Shown here: piece by piece, positions 52,085 to 60,538 of the stretch
Layout of the letters: each line of letters begins with the position of its first letter
Numbering within the stretch: position 1 is the first letter of the stretch
NCBI GenBank assembly: GCA_016871275.1
Contig: VFZG01000002.1
Location: 118,593-182,592, forward strand
Source of the DNA: Acidimicrobiia bacterium
GTDB lineage: Bacteria > Acidobacteriota > Vicinamibacteria > Vicinamibacterales > UBA2999
Direction of reading: 5' to 3'
Length of the DNA: 64,000 bases
Program-made: the position numbers and the translations under genes
Notes under the pieces: model-generated
Database searches by the model: none
What the model was told of the DNA's origin: nothing
Seen by the model: the letters and a program-made list of their open reading frames with translations, nothing else

Positions 52085-54433
52085 ATGTCCACCCCCGCCG
52101 CCACCGACCTGCGTCCGCGGCGGCTGGTCATCGAGCACCTGTCGCTGACGATCGAAGGGCGCACACTGGACGATGTCCAGCTGGGCGGATGGGTGTTCGG
52201 CCCGGAGCTGGGCACCGCACCCGCGGTGTTGATTGTGGGCGGCATTACCGCCTCACCCTTTCCCTTTGGCGACGGACACGCCGAGGCGGATTCATCGCGC
52301 GAGCCGTGGTGGCCGGCGCTGTCGGCGCCGGATCTGATCGACCCCAGCACGCACACGGTGCTGTGCCCATCGTGGCCGGGCAATGGATCGACCTGGAAAG
52401 GCTTTGACGATCCGAACTCACAGGAATTCATCTCGGTCGCCGGCCTGGCCGATGTCGTGGCGGCGTGGCTCGACGGCTGCGGCTGCGACATTCCGGTCAC
52501 CTGGGTTGGCGCCAGCCTGGGCGGGATGGTGGGTGTGGCGTTTGCGGCGAGGCATCCCGAGCGCTGCGCGAAGCTGATCGCGATCTCTGCGGGGCTCCGC
52601 CCCGATGGCTGGGGCACGGCGACGCGTCACCTGCAGCGCGAGCTGGTGCGCGACGGCCTGCGCAACGGCGACGTCGCCACCGGCATGATGCGCGCGCGCC
52701 AGCTCGGCATGCTGACCTATCGCGGCCGCGACGAGCTCGACACGCGGTTCGGCAAACTGCTGCCGCATCTCGATCGGCCGCCGGTCGCGGAGTACCTCGA
52801 TCATCATGGCCGCCGCTTCGCTGAGCGATTCCCGGTCAAGACCTTCCTGCTGCTGAGCGAAGCGATTGACCGCGAATCCGGCGATGCGCAAACCGTGCGA
52901 GACGCGGTGTCACGCATCAGCGCCGAGACCATCGTCGTCGGCGTGCCTGGCGACATGCTGTTCCCGTGGGCGTTACAGGTGGAGCTGCATCGCGCGCTGC
53001 AGGCCGCGGGAGCCGATTCGTCGTTGTGGAAGCTCGAGTCGCTCTACGGACACGACGCCTTTCTCGCGGATCAGGCGCGGCTCGCCGACCTGTTGCGGGG
53101 CGCGGGCGCGTTCGGCAAGCCGTTGAAGACCGGCGCCCGTCCCCGGTTCGAGGGCGTCGGCGTGGAACCGGTGCGGGAGATCCGCATTGGCCTGGTCGGC
53201 TGCGGCACGGTGGGCCGGGGGCTGCTGGAAATGATCGACCGGCAGAACTCCGCGATTGCCGATCGTTACGGCGTGAGGTTTCGCGTGACGCGCATCGCGG
53301 TCCGCGACGTGACGAAAGACCGGGGACCGCGCGCCAACGGGATTGCCATCGACGATCGTGCGCTGGAGCTGGTAAGCGATCCCGAGGTCGACGTCGTGGT
53401 CGAAGCGGCGGGCGGCATGGCGGTGGAGCCGATCCTGGTGGCGGCGCTGGCCGCCGGCAAGCCGGTGGTCACCGCCAACAAGGAACTGCTCGCCTCCAAG
53501 CTGGCCGAGCTCGGCGTGCTGGCGCAGCGCACCGAAACGCCGCTCTATTGCGAGGCGGCGGCGGCCGCCGCGATCCCGATCGTTCGCCACCTGAGTCATC
53601 GCGCCGACGAGATCGACAGCCTGTGGGGCATCATCAACGCCACCTGCAACTTCGTGATGACCCGGCTCGAGCAGGGCGACCTGACACTCGAGGATGCGAT
53701 CACGGAAGCGCGCCGGCTTGGATTTGCGGAAGCGGATCCCAGCGCCGATCTCGACGGCCTCGACGCCGCTGCGAAGCTGTCGATTCTCGCTTATCGCGCC
53801 TTCGGCACATGGGTGCGCCCGGATGGCTTCCTGGTGCGCGGCATTCGCGACGTCGATCCGGCCGACTGCGATCTCGCGGAATCGATGGGGTTCCGTATCC
53901 GCCAGATCGCGCGCGCCGTACGCACCGGCGGCGCCATCGACATGGCAGTGGAGCCGCTGCTGCTGCCGTCGTGGCACCTGCTGGCATCGGTCGAGGAGGA
54001 ATACAACGCGGTCTACCTCCGGTGCGTGTCGTCGGGTGACCTGAGCCTGTTCGGCAAAGGTGCGGGATCGCTGCCGACCGCCACCGCGATGCTCGGCGAC
54101 CTGATCGATCTCGCACAGGACAATTCCGCGAGATGGCCGGCGCCGCACGCGCTGACTGTGGCGCGCGAAGGCACGGCGGTCACTCCGGTGCCGCGGCGTC
54201 ACTACCTGCGCATCACCGGTCAGCCTCACCCCGGCCTCGAGCGAAAGTTCGAAGGACTCGTGCGCCGCCTCGGTCTGGTGGTGCAGAACCGCGCCACGCG
54301 GGGTGATCACGACCGGGTCGACATCGCGTTCATGATCTCGCCGAGCACCGACTCGCAGATCGCCGAAGTGACGGCGGCGGTCGAGCGGCTGGCCCGCGTG
54401 GAACAGCGCCTCTGCCTCGGGGTGTTGGACTGA
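52085..54433 (+). CDS. Fusion of homoserine O-acyltransferase (MetX) and homoserine dehydrogenase
   Basis: 782 residues in one frame from ATG 52085. Residues 1-350 are a MetX-type alpha/beta hydrolase with the triad visible: S144 in VGASLGGMVG, D290 in GVPGDMLFPW and H323 in LYGHDAFLA. From residue 365 a complete homoserine dehydrogenase follows: the NAD(P) loop IRIGLVGCGTVGRG, VVTANKELLASKLAELG near 462, INATCNFVMTRL near 518, EADPSADLDGLDAAAKLSILAY with the catalytic lysine K564, and a C-terminal ACT domain (YLRITGQPHPGLERKF). It would reduce aspartate semialdehyde to homoserine and acylate it, two consecutive steps of methionine synthesis. The acyl donor (acetyl or succinyl-CoA) cannot be told. 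A transsulfuration enzyme gene overlaps its stop. Confidence 0.88.
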   Translation: MSTPAATDLRPRRLVIEHLSLTIEGRTLDDVQLGGWVFGPELGTAPAVLIVGGITASPFPFGDGHAEADSSREPWWPALSAPDLIDPSTHTVLCPSWPGNGSTWKGFDDPNSQEFISVAGLADVVAAWLDGCGCDIPVTWVGASLGGMVGVAFAARHPERCAKLIAISAGLRPDGWGTATRHLQRELVRDGLRNGDVATGMMRARQLGMLTYRGRDELDTRFGKLLPHLDRPPVAEYLDHHGRRFAERFPVKTFLLLSEAIDRESGDAQTVRDAVSRISAETIVVGVPGDMLFPWALQVELHRALQAAGADSSLWKLESLYGHDAFLADQARLADLLRGAGAFGKPLKTGARPRFEGVGVEPVREIRIGLVGCGTVGRGLLEMIDRQNSAIADRYGVRFRVTRIAVRDVTKDRGPRANGIAIDDRALELVSDPEVDVVVEAAGGMAVEPILVAALAAGKPVVTANKELLASKLAELGVLAQRTETPLYCEAAAAAAIPIVRHLSHRADEIDSLWGIINATCNFVMTRLEQGDLTLEDAITEARRLGFAEADPSADLDGLDAAAKLSILAYRAFGTWVRPDGFLVRGIRDVDPADCDLAESMGFRIRQIARAVRTGGAIDMAVEPLLLPSWHLLASVEEEYNAVYLRCVSSGDLSLFGKGAGSLPTATAMLGDLIDLAQDNSARWPAPHALTVAREGTAVTPVPRRHYLRITGQPHPGLERKFEGLVRRLGLVVQNRATRGDHDRVDIAFMISPSTDSQIAEVTAAVERLARVEQRLCLGVLD

Positions 54434-55902
54434 TGGGCAGGGACCAGGGATCGGGGATCAGGGATCAGGGGATAGCCGCGTGGCTCGATCCGAGGTCGTG
54501 CCCCGCCGAGCGGCCCGCGCTGGATGCGATGTCGGCGGCGACGCGCAACCTTCACCGCGCGATTGACGACCACGCGCGCCGGACCGGCATTCCGTATCTG
54601 CATCCCGATGAGCCGACCGTGCAGCTCGACCTGCTCGGCTCGAAACAGGTCATCGAGTGGCAGGAAGGGAAAGCGGCGTTTCTGTTTGCCAGCGAAGGAT
54701 GCTGGTCTGAACTGCCGCACCTCTATGCCCGGTACGGCACCACCGCGACTGCCGCACTGATCGGTAAGCTCAAGGCACTGGAGCACGCCTCGGCGGTGCT
54801 GGTCTGCGATTCGGGCATGCAGGCCACCGCATTGGCCTTCGACGCGTTGATGGAACCCTTCGACCACGCTCAGGGCAGGCCCGGCAGCCATGCGGTGCTG
54901 ATGCGCCAGGTCTACAACAAGACCCGCAGCTACCTCGAATGGCTGGCGAACCGCATCGGCGGGTCGGTGACGGTAGTCGACGACGGCGACATGGCGGCGC
55001 TGGCCAGGGCCATCCGCCCCGACACACGGTTCGTGTTTGCGGAGACGTTCACCAACCCGCTGGTGCGCGCGCAGGACTTCGACGCGCTGCGGCCGGTCAT
55101 TGAACAGGCGCGCGCTATCGCTCCTGCCTTGCGGTTCGTGCTCGACACCACCATCGCCTCGCCGTGGGCGTTCAAGGTCCCTCCCCTCCGGAACGGTGTC
55201 GACATCATCGTCGCCAGCGGCACCAAATCGCTCGGCGGCAACGATCGCGACATGTGGGGATACATCGCGAGCAACGATACGCCGTTTGCGAACTCGGTCA
55301 TGGACCTGATGGCGATGCGCGGCGGCATTCTCGACTGGCGGCGTGCCGCCGCGGTGGCCGGCGCGTTCGACGGCGCCGGCGAGTCGCACGCGCGGCGATC
55401 CGAATCGGCGACCGCGGTGGCCGCATTCCTGAGCACGCACCCGCAGGTCAGCGAAGTGTTCCATCCTTCGCTGCCTGGACATCCCGATCGCGAGGCTGTA
55501 GAGCGGCAGTACGCGCGCGTGGGATCGATGCTGTCGTTCCGCGTGAAGGATGCCGGCGACCCTTCGACAGGCTCAGGGTTGCCCCGAGCGGAGTCGAGGA
55601 GCGAAGAACGAGTGCGGCACATCGCCGATGTGCTCGCCACCACCGTCATCGTCCGCTACGCGCTGTCGTTCGACGGCCTGGCCACCAAGGTCAATCACCA
55701 TCGAACGGTTTCTGAGTATTTCACCCCCCAGGACCGGCTGGAGCGGAACGGGTTCGATCGGCTGATCCGCCTGGCGATCGGCCTGGAAGAACCGGACGAT
55801 GTGATCGCGGCACTGAACTGGGCGCTGCATCACGCAGACAGCGTGAGCACCGCCGACATTGACCGCTGGCAGCGGCAGCGCGCCGCATCACTGGGAATCT
55901 GA
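54433..55902 (+). CDS. Cystathionine gamma-synthase-like PLP enzyme (MetB family)
   Basis: 489 residues from ATG 54433, overlapping the stop of the fusion gene (TGATG). The PLP-lysine motif is VASGTKSLGGNDRDMWG near 260. YARYGTTATAALIGKLKALE near 95, VFAETFTNPL near 198 and RYALSFDGLATKVNHH near 415 also fit the Cys/Met metabolism family. It would convert the acyl-homoserine made upstream to cystathionine or directly to homocysteine. Two CTTCGAC/CTCAGG repeats interrupt the chain in frame (near residues 142-149 and 377-390), in places that would be surface loops. The N-terminal MGRDQGSGIRDQG is encoded by a GGGATCAGG-type repeat and is not conserved. Confidence 0.85.
   Translation: MGRDQGSGIRDQGIAAWLDPRSCPAERPALDAMSAATRNLHRAIDDHARRTGIPYLHPDEPTVQLDLLGSKQVIEWQEGKAAFLFASEGCWSELPHLYARYGTTATAALIGKLKALEHASAVLVCDSGMQATALAFDALMEPFDHAQGRPGSHAVLMRQVYNKTRSYLEWLANRIGGSVTVVDDGDMAALARAIRPDTRFVFAETFTNPLVRAQDFDALRPVIEQARAIAPALRFVLDTTIASPWAFKVPPLRNGVDIIVASGTKSLGGNDRDMWGYIASNDTPFANSVMDLMAMRGGILDWRRAAAVAGAFDGAGESHARRSESATAVAAFLSTHPQVSEVFHPSLPGHPDREAVERQYARVGSMLSFRVKDAGDPSTGSGLPRAESRSEERVRHIADVLATTVIVRYALSFDGLATKVNHHRTVSEYFTPQDRLERNGFDRLIRLAIGLEEPDDVIAALNWALHHADSVSTADIDRWQRQRAASLGI
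54438..54472. repeat. GGGATCAGG-type short tandem repeat at the start of the metB-like gene
   Basis: A run of related 7-9-bp units (CAGGGACCAGGGATCGGGGA, then ATCAGGGATCAGGGGAT) encodes the first twelve or so residues. A similar run lies at the end of the M28 gene near 50555-50600. Confidence 0.5.
54857..54880. repeat. Partial CTTCGAC/CTCAGG repeat in the metB-like gene, copy 1
   Basis: CCCTTCGACCACGCTCAGGG is translated in frame as PFDHAQGRPG near residue 142. Only the left arm of the palindrome is evident. Confidence 0.5.
55561..55602. repeat. CTTCGAC/CTCAGG repeat in the metB-like gene, copy 2
   Basis: CCTTCGACAGGCTCAGGGTT followed by GAGTCGAGGA is translated in frame as PSTGSGLPRAESRS near residue 377-390. 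It is nearly the same sequence as the copy at 48949-48990. Confidence 0.65.
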
Positions 55903-55903
55903 C

Positions 55904-56572
55904 ATGGCCGCCACGCACGCCTGTCATCTGGGAATCAAGCCTGGCGAATACGACCGCATGATTGCCACGCTGATCCCTCACTACGGCGAGCTGCTCCGGG
56001 CGGCCGCTGCCGCGGTGGATGTCCTCGCACGCTCAGCTCCGACGGTGGTGGATCTCGGCACCGGATCGGGAGCGCTCGCGCAGCGAATACTTGGCGTGCG
56101 CCCGCAGGCGCGCCTCACCGGCATTGACGCGGACCGGGCCATGCTCGAGGCCGCCACGCGCCGGTTGCGAGGCCGCATCCAGACCATTGAAGAGGACTTC
56201 GAGCGCGTTCACGTGCCGAAGTGCGACGTGGTGTCGGCGTCGTTCGCCCTGCATCACGTCCCGACGGATCGCCGCAAAGCGGCACTCTACCAACGCTGCT
56301 TCGCCGCGCTGAAGCGCGGCGGGATGTTGGTGTCGGCCGATTGCTTCATCGCCGCCAGCCGGAAGATGCAGCGCCGTCATCGCCACGCCTGGCTCGAACA
56401 TCTGCAACGAACCTACTCCCCGAGCCGGGCCGAGCAGTTCCTGCGCACCTGGGCCACGGAAGACGTCTACTTCACACTGGACCGCGAGATTGCACTGCTG
56501 AAGAACGCGGGGTTCGCCACCGACGTGGCGTGGCGGAAGGACGCATTCGCAGTGCTGGTGGGATTGCGTTGA
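55904..56572 (+). CDS. Class I SAM-dependent methyltransferase
   Basis: 222 residues from ATG 55904, one base after the transsulfuration gene stop. Motif I is VVDLGTGSGALAQRIL near 48, followed by LTGIDADRAMLEAA with the ribose-binding Asp, an IEEDFERV acidic motif and VVSASFALHHVP with the post-II signature. The N-terminus (HACHLGIKPGEYDRMIATLIPHY) resembles cobalamin/tRNA-type small methyltransferases without a diagnostic feature. The position in the methionine operon suggests a link to SAM use but the substrate is unknown. Confidence 0.8.
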   Translation: MAATHACHLGIKPGEYDRMIATLIPHYGELLRAAAAAVDVLARSAPTVVDLGTGSGALAQRILGVRPQARLTGIDADRAMLEAATRRLRGRIQTIEEDFERVHVPKCDVVSASFALHHVPTDRRKAALYQRCFAALKRGGMLVSADCFIAASRKMQRRHRHAWLEHLQRTYSPSRAEQFLRTWATEDVYFTLDREIALLKNAGFATDVAWRKDAFAVLVGLR

Positions 56573-56612
56573 CGTCTGGAGAGCCGCGGCCCGAGACGCC
56601 GCTGGGAGCCCG

Positions 56613-57683
56613 CTACGAAAACTGCACGACGACGATGTCCAGGTCGCGTTGCTGCTTTTCGGCAGGCTGCCATTGCACCAGGATCGGGCTCTGATACTGG
56701 CCGCGCAACATCACCGGCACATTTGACGCGCGATCCGAGCCGGCCAGGAAGCTGACGCGGCGCGATCGCAGGAAGCGGCGCGCCGGCAGCGACATCACCT
56801 TCGCCACCAACCGCTCGAACGATCCTTGATCGAGGCGCAGCGCTTCCATCAGCGAGTTCAACACGTGGACGACGTCGTACTTGGCGTAGTTGAGCGTCTT
56901 GCCGGGAATCGAGTACGGATCGTTGATCATGTTGCCCGCCTTGAGGCGGGCGAACCGCAGTGGGTTGCGCAGCACCTCCACCAGGTCGTGCTGCATCAGC
57001 AGCGTCTCGTACTCGTTGACGGTCAGGCCGACGTTGCGCTCTCGCGGATCGACGATCAGGTCGACGCGCGCGTGCTCCACGCCGGCGCGCGCCACAATCT
57101 CGTTGATCTGTTCGAGCAGGCCCAGCTTCGGATCGGCGAGGTTGATCGAATCAATCGGGTGCTTCGATACCGGGATGGCGATCGACGTGCGGGCCACCAC
57201 CTCGTCGTGGTCGTACGCCACCACGGTGGTCTTGCGCTGGCGGCTGAGCGCCTGGGACTTGCCGTCGAGCTCGATGAAGTAGACCGGCGCGTCCGGCCGG
57301 ATGCGATAGGTCACGCAGTTGCGCATGCCGGCACCGATGAAGGTCAGGTGCGAGTCGCCGTTGTGCGGCTCGACGACCTTCTGCTCGTCGCTGAGCTCGC
57401 TGCGCAGGTGCATCTGATCGTGGCGGTAGCCGCCGCCCTGCGGGAACAGCGAGTGGAACGCGCGGATGAACTGCGAGACCAGATCGTGCTGGTGATTCAG
57501 GCGCACCGACAAGCTTTGATCGAGATAGCCGGCGGTGGTGTGAAACGACGTGTAGAGCGCGCGGCGGTGGCGGCGCAGCAGGTCGCCGAACTCCTGGTTG
57601 ATGCGCCGGTTGACGTCAATCGCCTCAAAGCGGCGTTGCGGCGCCAGCGTCAGCGTCACCTCGGTTGGTCGGGTCCCAGTCAT
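56613..57683 (-). CDS. YjbQ-like domain protein with an uncharacterised C-terminal half
   Basis: 356 residues. Residues 38-150 follow the YjbQ/UPF0047 pattern: RRALYTSFHTTAGYLDQSL (family HTTAG), YRHDQMHLR, then HNGDSHLTFIGAGMRNCV (family N-x-x-A/S-H-L) and VYFIELDGKSQ (the family's E/D-x-D-G). YjbQ proteins have weak thiamine-phosphate synthase activity and unclear physiology. The remaining 190 residues (HARVDLIVDPRERNVGL, KTLNYAKYDVVHVLNSLMEAL) match nothing I recognise. It lies 41 bp downstream of ispH on the same strand, probably in the same transcript, in a region convergent with the methionine operon. Confidence 0.65.
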   Translation of the reverse strand: MTGTRPTEVTLTLAPQRRFEAIDVNRRINQEFGDLLRRHRRALYTSFHTTAGYLDQSLSVRLNHQHDLVSQFIRAFHSLFPQGGGYRHDQMHLRSELSDEQKVVEPHNGDSHLTFIGAGMRNCVTYRIRPDAPVYFIELDGKSQALSRQRKTTVVAYDHDEVVARTSIAIPVSKHPIDSINLADPKLGLLEQINEIVARAGVEHARVDLIVDPRERNVGLTVNEYETLLMQHDLVEVLRNPLRFARLKAGNMINDPYSIPGKTLNYAKYDVVHVLNSLMEALRLDQGSFERLVAKVMSLPARRFLRSRRVSFLAGSDRASNVPVMLRGQYQSPILVQWQPAEKQQRDLDIVVVQFS

Positions 57684-57724
57684 GCGTAGCTCTGTTGGTC
57701 CGTGGTGTCGGCCGAAGTCCCGGC

Positions 57725-58996
57725 TTAGGCCAGGGCCGGCTTGCCCACCGTCTTGTCCGCCGTAGCTTCAGCACAGGCGGAGGCCTTGGCGGAGGTCGTC
57801 GTCAAATCGCCGGCGAACTGCCCGCGGATGGCCAGAATGCGCTCCACGGTTTCGCCCACCACGCTATCGGGCGTGGAGGCGCCGGCGGTAATCCCCACGT
57901 GCACCTCGCCGGACGGCAGCCAGTCTTCGGTGACATCGTCCTGCTGCGCGCCTACGGCGCGATGGCGGAGGGTCGATCCGGCCACGCACGCGGAGCTGTC
58001 AATGTAGTAGGTCCTGACGCGCGGCGCGCACATGCGGGCCAGCGCCTGGGTATTGCTGCTGTTATAGCCGCCGATCACGATCATCAGGTCCAGGCCGCCG
58101 GCGTCGAGCATCTCCAGCACGGCGTCCTGCCGTTCCTGCGTCGCGGAGCAAATCGTGTCGAAGGCACGGAAGCGCGATTCGATGTCGTCGGCACCATGGC
58201 GATCGACCATCGCCTGGCGCAGCGTCTCCTGCACTTTCAGGGTCTCGCTCATCAGCATCGTGGTCTGGTTGGCGAGGCCAATCTTCCGTAGATCGCGATC
58301 GGGATCGAAGCCCTCGCTGGCGGCGTCTGTGAAGCGCGCCATCAGGTCGGCGGCGCCGACCGTGCCGCGAATGAAGCCGCACACGAGCTCGGTTTCCGCC
58401 ACGTCGCGGACGCACAGGTAGCGTCCCCCCTCGTGCGTCAGCGCCTGAGAGGCGGTAGCCCGGGTCTCCTCGTGATAGTGCTTGCCGTGAATGATGACGG
58501 TGTAGCCGTCGCGGGCGTAGTAGTGGACCTTCTTCCACACGTTCAGCACGCTGCCGCAGGTGGTATCCACGAGCAGGCACTGCTTGGATTGCAGGTGCTG
58601 GAGCTCCGGAATGCTCACGCCAAACGCCGGCATGATGACGACGTCACCCGTCTGGACCGCTGCGAACCGCCGGGCCGGGTCACGCAGGTCCTCGAGAATG
58701 GTGATGCCCATGTCCTCGATGCGGCGGTTGACGTCGGGATTGTGGATGATCTCGCCAGACAGGAAGACCCGCTTGTCGGGAAACTGCCGCCGCGTCTGGT
58801 AGGCGTAGTCCACGGCGCGGTCGACGCCGTAGCAAAAACCGAATTCCTTCGCGAGCTTGATGTGGATCCCGCCCGCCGCGGCCTCGTAGCCCAGCGCCTT
58901 GAGACGCTCCACCATCGGGCTCTGATAGGTGCGCGCCAGGACGGGTCCGACCTCGGATTTCAGGCCGAAACCCTTCTGGAAATACGTTTGACCCAC
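57725..58996 (-). CDS. ispH: 4-hydroxy-3-methylbut-2-enyl diphosphate reductase, long plant/cyanobacterial type
   Basis: 423 residues from GTG 58996, chosen because a TATACT box ends 8 nt upstream; ATG codons at 59050 and 59068 would add an N-terminal tail that contains that box. The first 50 residues (FQKGFGLKSEVGPVLARTYQ) are the N-terminal extension seen in cyanobacterial and plant IspH. The three 4Fe-4S cysteines are in EFGFCYGVDRA (C55), VDTTCGSVLNVWKKV and DTICSATQERQ. It makes IPP and DMAPP in the last step of the MEP pathway, which also feeds polyprenyl carriers. The C-terminus is extended by an AEATADKT repeat block (57737-57796) directly before the stop. Confidence 0.9.
   Translation of the reverse strand: MGQTYFQKGFGLKSEVGPVLARTYQSPMVERLKALGYEAAAGGIHIKLAKEFGFCYGVDRAVDYAYQTRRQFPDKRVFLSGEIIHNPDVNRRIEDMGITILEDLRDPARRFAAVQTGDVVIMPAFGVSIPELQHLQSKQCLLVDTTCGSVLNVWKKVHYYARDGYTVIIHGKHYHEETRATASQALTHEGGRYLCVRDVAETELVCGFIRGTVGAADLMARFTDAASEGFDPDRDLRKIGLANQTTMLMSETLKVQETLRQAMVDRHGADDIESRFRAFDTICSATQERQDAVLEMLDAGGLDLMIVIGGYNSSNTQALARMCAPRVRTYYIDSSACVAGSTLRHRAVGAQQDDVTEDWLPSGEVHVGITAGASTPDSVVGETVERILAIRGQFAGDLTTTSAKASACAEATADKTVGKPALA
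57737..57796 (-). repeat. ~60-bp in-frame repeat encoding AEATADKTVGKP, copy 2
   Basis: Forms the last ~20 codons of ispH (SAKASACAEATADKTVGKP), out of the conserved enzyme. It matches the block in the YkgJ-type gene at 47478-47536. Confidence 0.75.
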
Positions 58997-59004
58997 CTCC
59001 CCTA

Positions 59005-59010
59005 AGTATA
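59005..59010 (-). promoter_or_regulatory. -10 box of ispH (decides the start)
   Basis: TATACT on the minus strand ends 8 nt before GTG 58996. An AGGGGAGG run right at the GTG is too close to act as a ribosome binding site for it. Confidence 0.45.
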
Positions 59011-59069
59011 GCCCGGTCTGTAAGTTGGCCCAAAACTTGGCTTCTGCCATGGCGGTAGCCGGCGGCACT

Positions 59070-59088
59070 AACTTTACATCACAAAGTT
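59070..59088. promoter_or_regulatory. Inverted repeat AACTTT-7-AAAGTT
   Basis: AACTTT (59070-59075) and AAAGTT (59083-59088) form a perfect inverted repeat around ACATCAC in an AT-rich patch. It lies between ispH and the decayed outer-membrane gene starting at 59135. It could be an operator; no regulator is nearby. Confidence 0.35.
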
Positions 59089-59134
59089 ATTTACAGGCAA
59101 CCGCCCGGCGAGGCGGGATTCAGCCTGCCAACTC

Positions 59135-60511
59135 ATGCGACGCGTCGTCTGTGCCCTGCTGGTACTTTGTGTGTTCGCGCCGGGCACGTTCGCCGAGACG
59201 GTCGCCAAGCCGGCGCCAACGGTGCGCGCCCATCGTGTCGTGGAGCCGATTGGCATTGACGGGCGGCTGGAGGAAGAGGTCTACCAGACTACCCCGCCGA
59301 TCCGCGACTTCGTGCAGCAGGAACCCGACGAATCCAAGCCCGCTACCGAGAAGACCGACGCGTGGATCTTCTTCGACCAGGATCATCTCTACATTTCGGC
59401 CCGCAACTTCGAGACCCATCCCGATCGCCGCGTCGCCAACCAAATGCGTCGCGACACGGGGCAGTTACGGCAGAACGACACGTTCGGCGTCTTGCTCGAC
59501 ACCTTTCACGACAAGCGCAACGGCTACATCTTCTACGCCCACGCGATCGGCGGGCTGGCCGACAGCCAGGTGAACGACAAAGGTCCGCCGAATGCCGACT
59601 GGAACACCGTGTGGGACGTACGCACCGCGAACTTCGATGGCGGCTGGACGATCGAGATGGCAATCCCGTTCAAGTCGCTGCGCTACCAGCCGGGCGCCAA
59701 CCAGACGTGGGGCATCAATCTCCGGGCGTGGTGCGGTGGAAGAACGAATGGTCGTCTCTGGCGCAAGGACCTCGGGCGTTGACCACGTTTCGCGGCCGGG
59801 TCGGATCCAACGACGCGTTTGGTGTCGATGCGGCGCTGTCGTTCTACCAGAAGCTGCGCTTCGAGGCCTACCTCGCCGGCACGAGGACCGAAGGCCGCAG
59901 GGGCGACAACCTCAGTTATCGCGGCTTCTTCGACGACAACGGCGACACCTACGGCGTCCAGGCGGAACGGCTGGTGGTGGAGCCCAGCTTCCTGCCGGAG
60001 GTCGGTTTCGTGCGCCGTGCCAGCCTGCGCCGCAACTTTGCCCTGGCGCGCATCAGCAGGCGGCCGCGCAGCATCCCGCGGCTCCGCAGGCTGACGGTGC
60101 AGAGCAGCTTCAACTACCTGACCAACAACCACATCGTGCTCGATACGCGTGAAGCGACTGGCCGCGTCGAGGCCGCCTGCAGGCGACCCCGCAGGTCTCG
60201 CTTGCACCAGGCTTCTCGATCAACTGGGTCGACCTGGTCCAGGGCTCTTTCACCGCGAAGGTGGCTCGCACCCGCGCAACCTACACCAGCACACCAGCAC
60301 GCCGCGGATGTTCGTCTCCGGCATCGCGCAGTACAACTCCGCCGGCACCTCGTTCGGCACCAACGTCCGCTTCCGGTGGGAATACCGTCCGGGTAGCGAG
60401 TTGTTCGTCGTCTACACGGACGACTACATCACCGAGGAGCAGCGGCCGGACGTCACCTCGCTGCGCAATCGCGCCCTGGTCATCAAGTTCAACAGGCTGT
60501 TCCGGTTGTAG
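59135..60511 (+). pseudogene. Decayed CBM9/DUF5916 outer-membrane protein
   Basis: The start is normal: a signal peptide (VVCALLVLCVFAPGTFAE) and a CBM9-like domain (IGIDGRLEEEVYQTTPPIRDF, DTFGVLLDTFHDKRNGYIF). Near 59735 a frameshift moves the reading to VRWKNEWSSLAQ and then, after a large loss, to the barrel part (NDAFGVDAALSFYQKLRFEAY, PEVGFVRRASLRRNFALARI). Another shift near 60165 gives SLAPGFSINWVDLVQGSF and the last strands, ending PGSELFVVYTDDY and VIKFNRLFRL. Intact proteins have about 700-800 residues. At least two frameshifts and an internal deletion show it is dead. Confidence 0.85.
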
Positions 60512-60538
60512 AGACCTTCCACCAGACCGAGCCAGTAG

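Noticed and set aside
54438..54472. GGGATCAGG repeats as a CRISPR or direct-repeat array
   Set aside because: The units are only 7-9 bp with no spacers and no cas genes nearby; it is a short tandem repeat.
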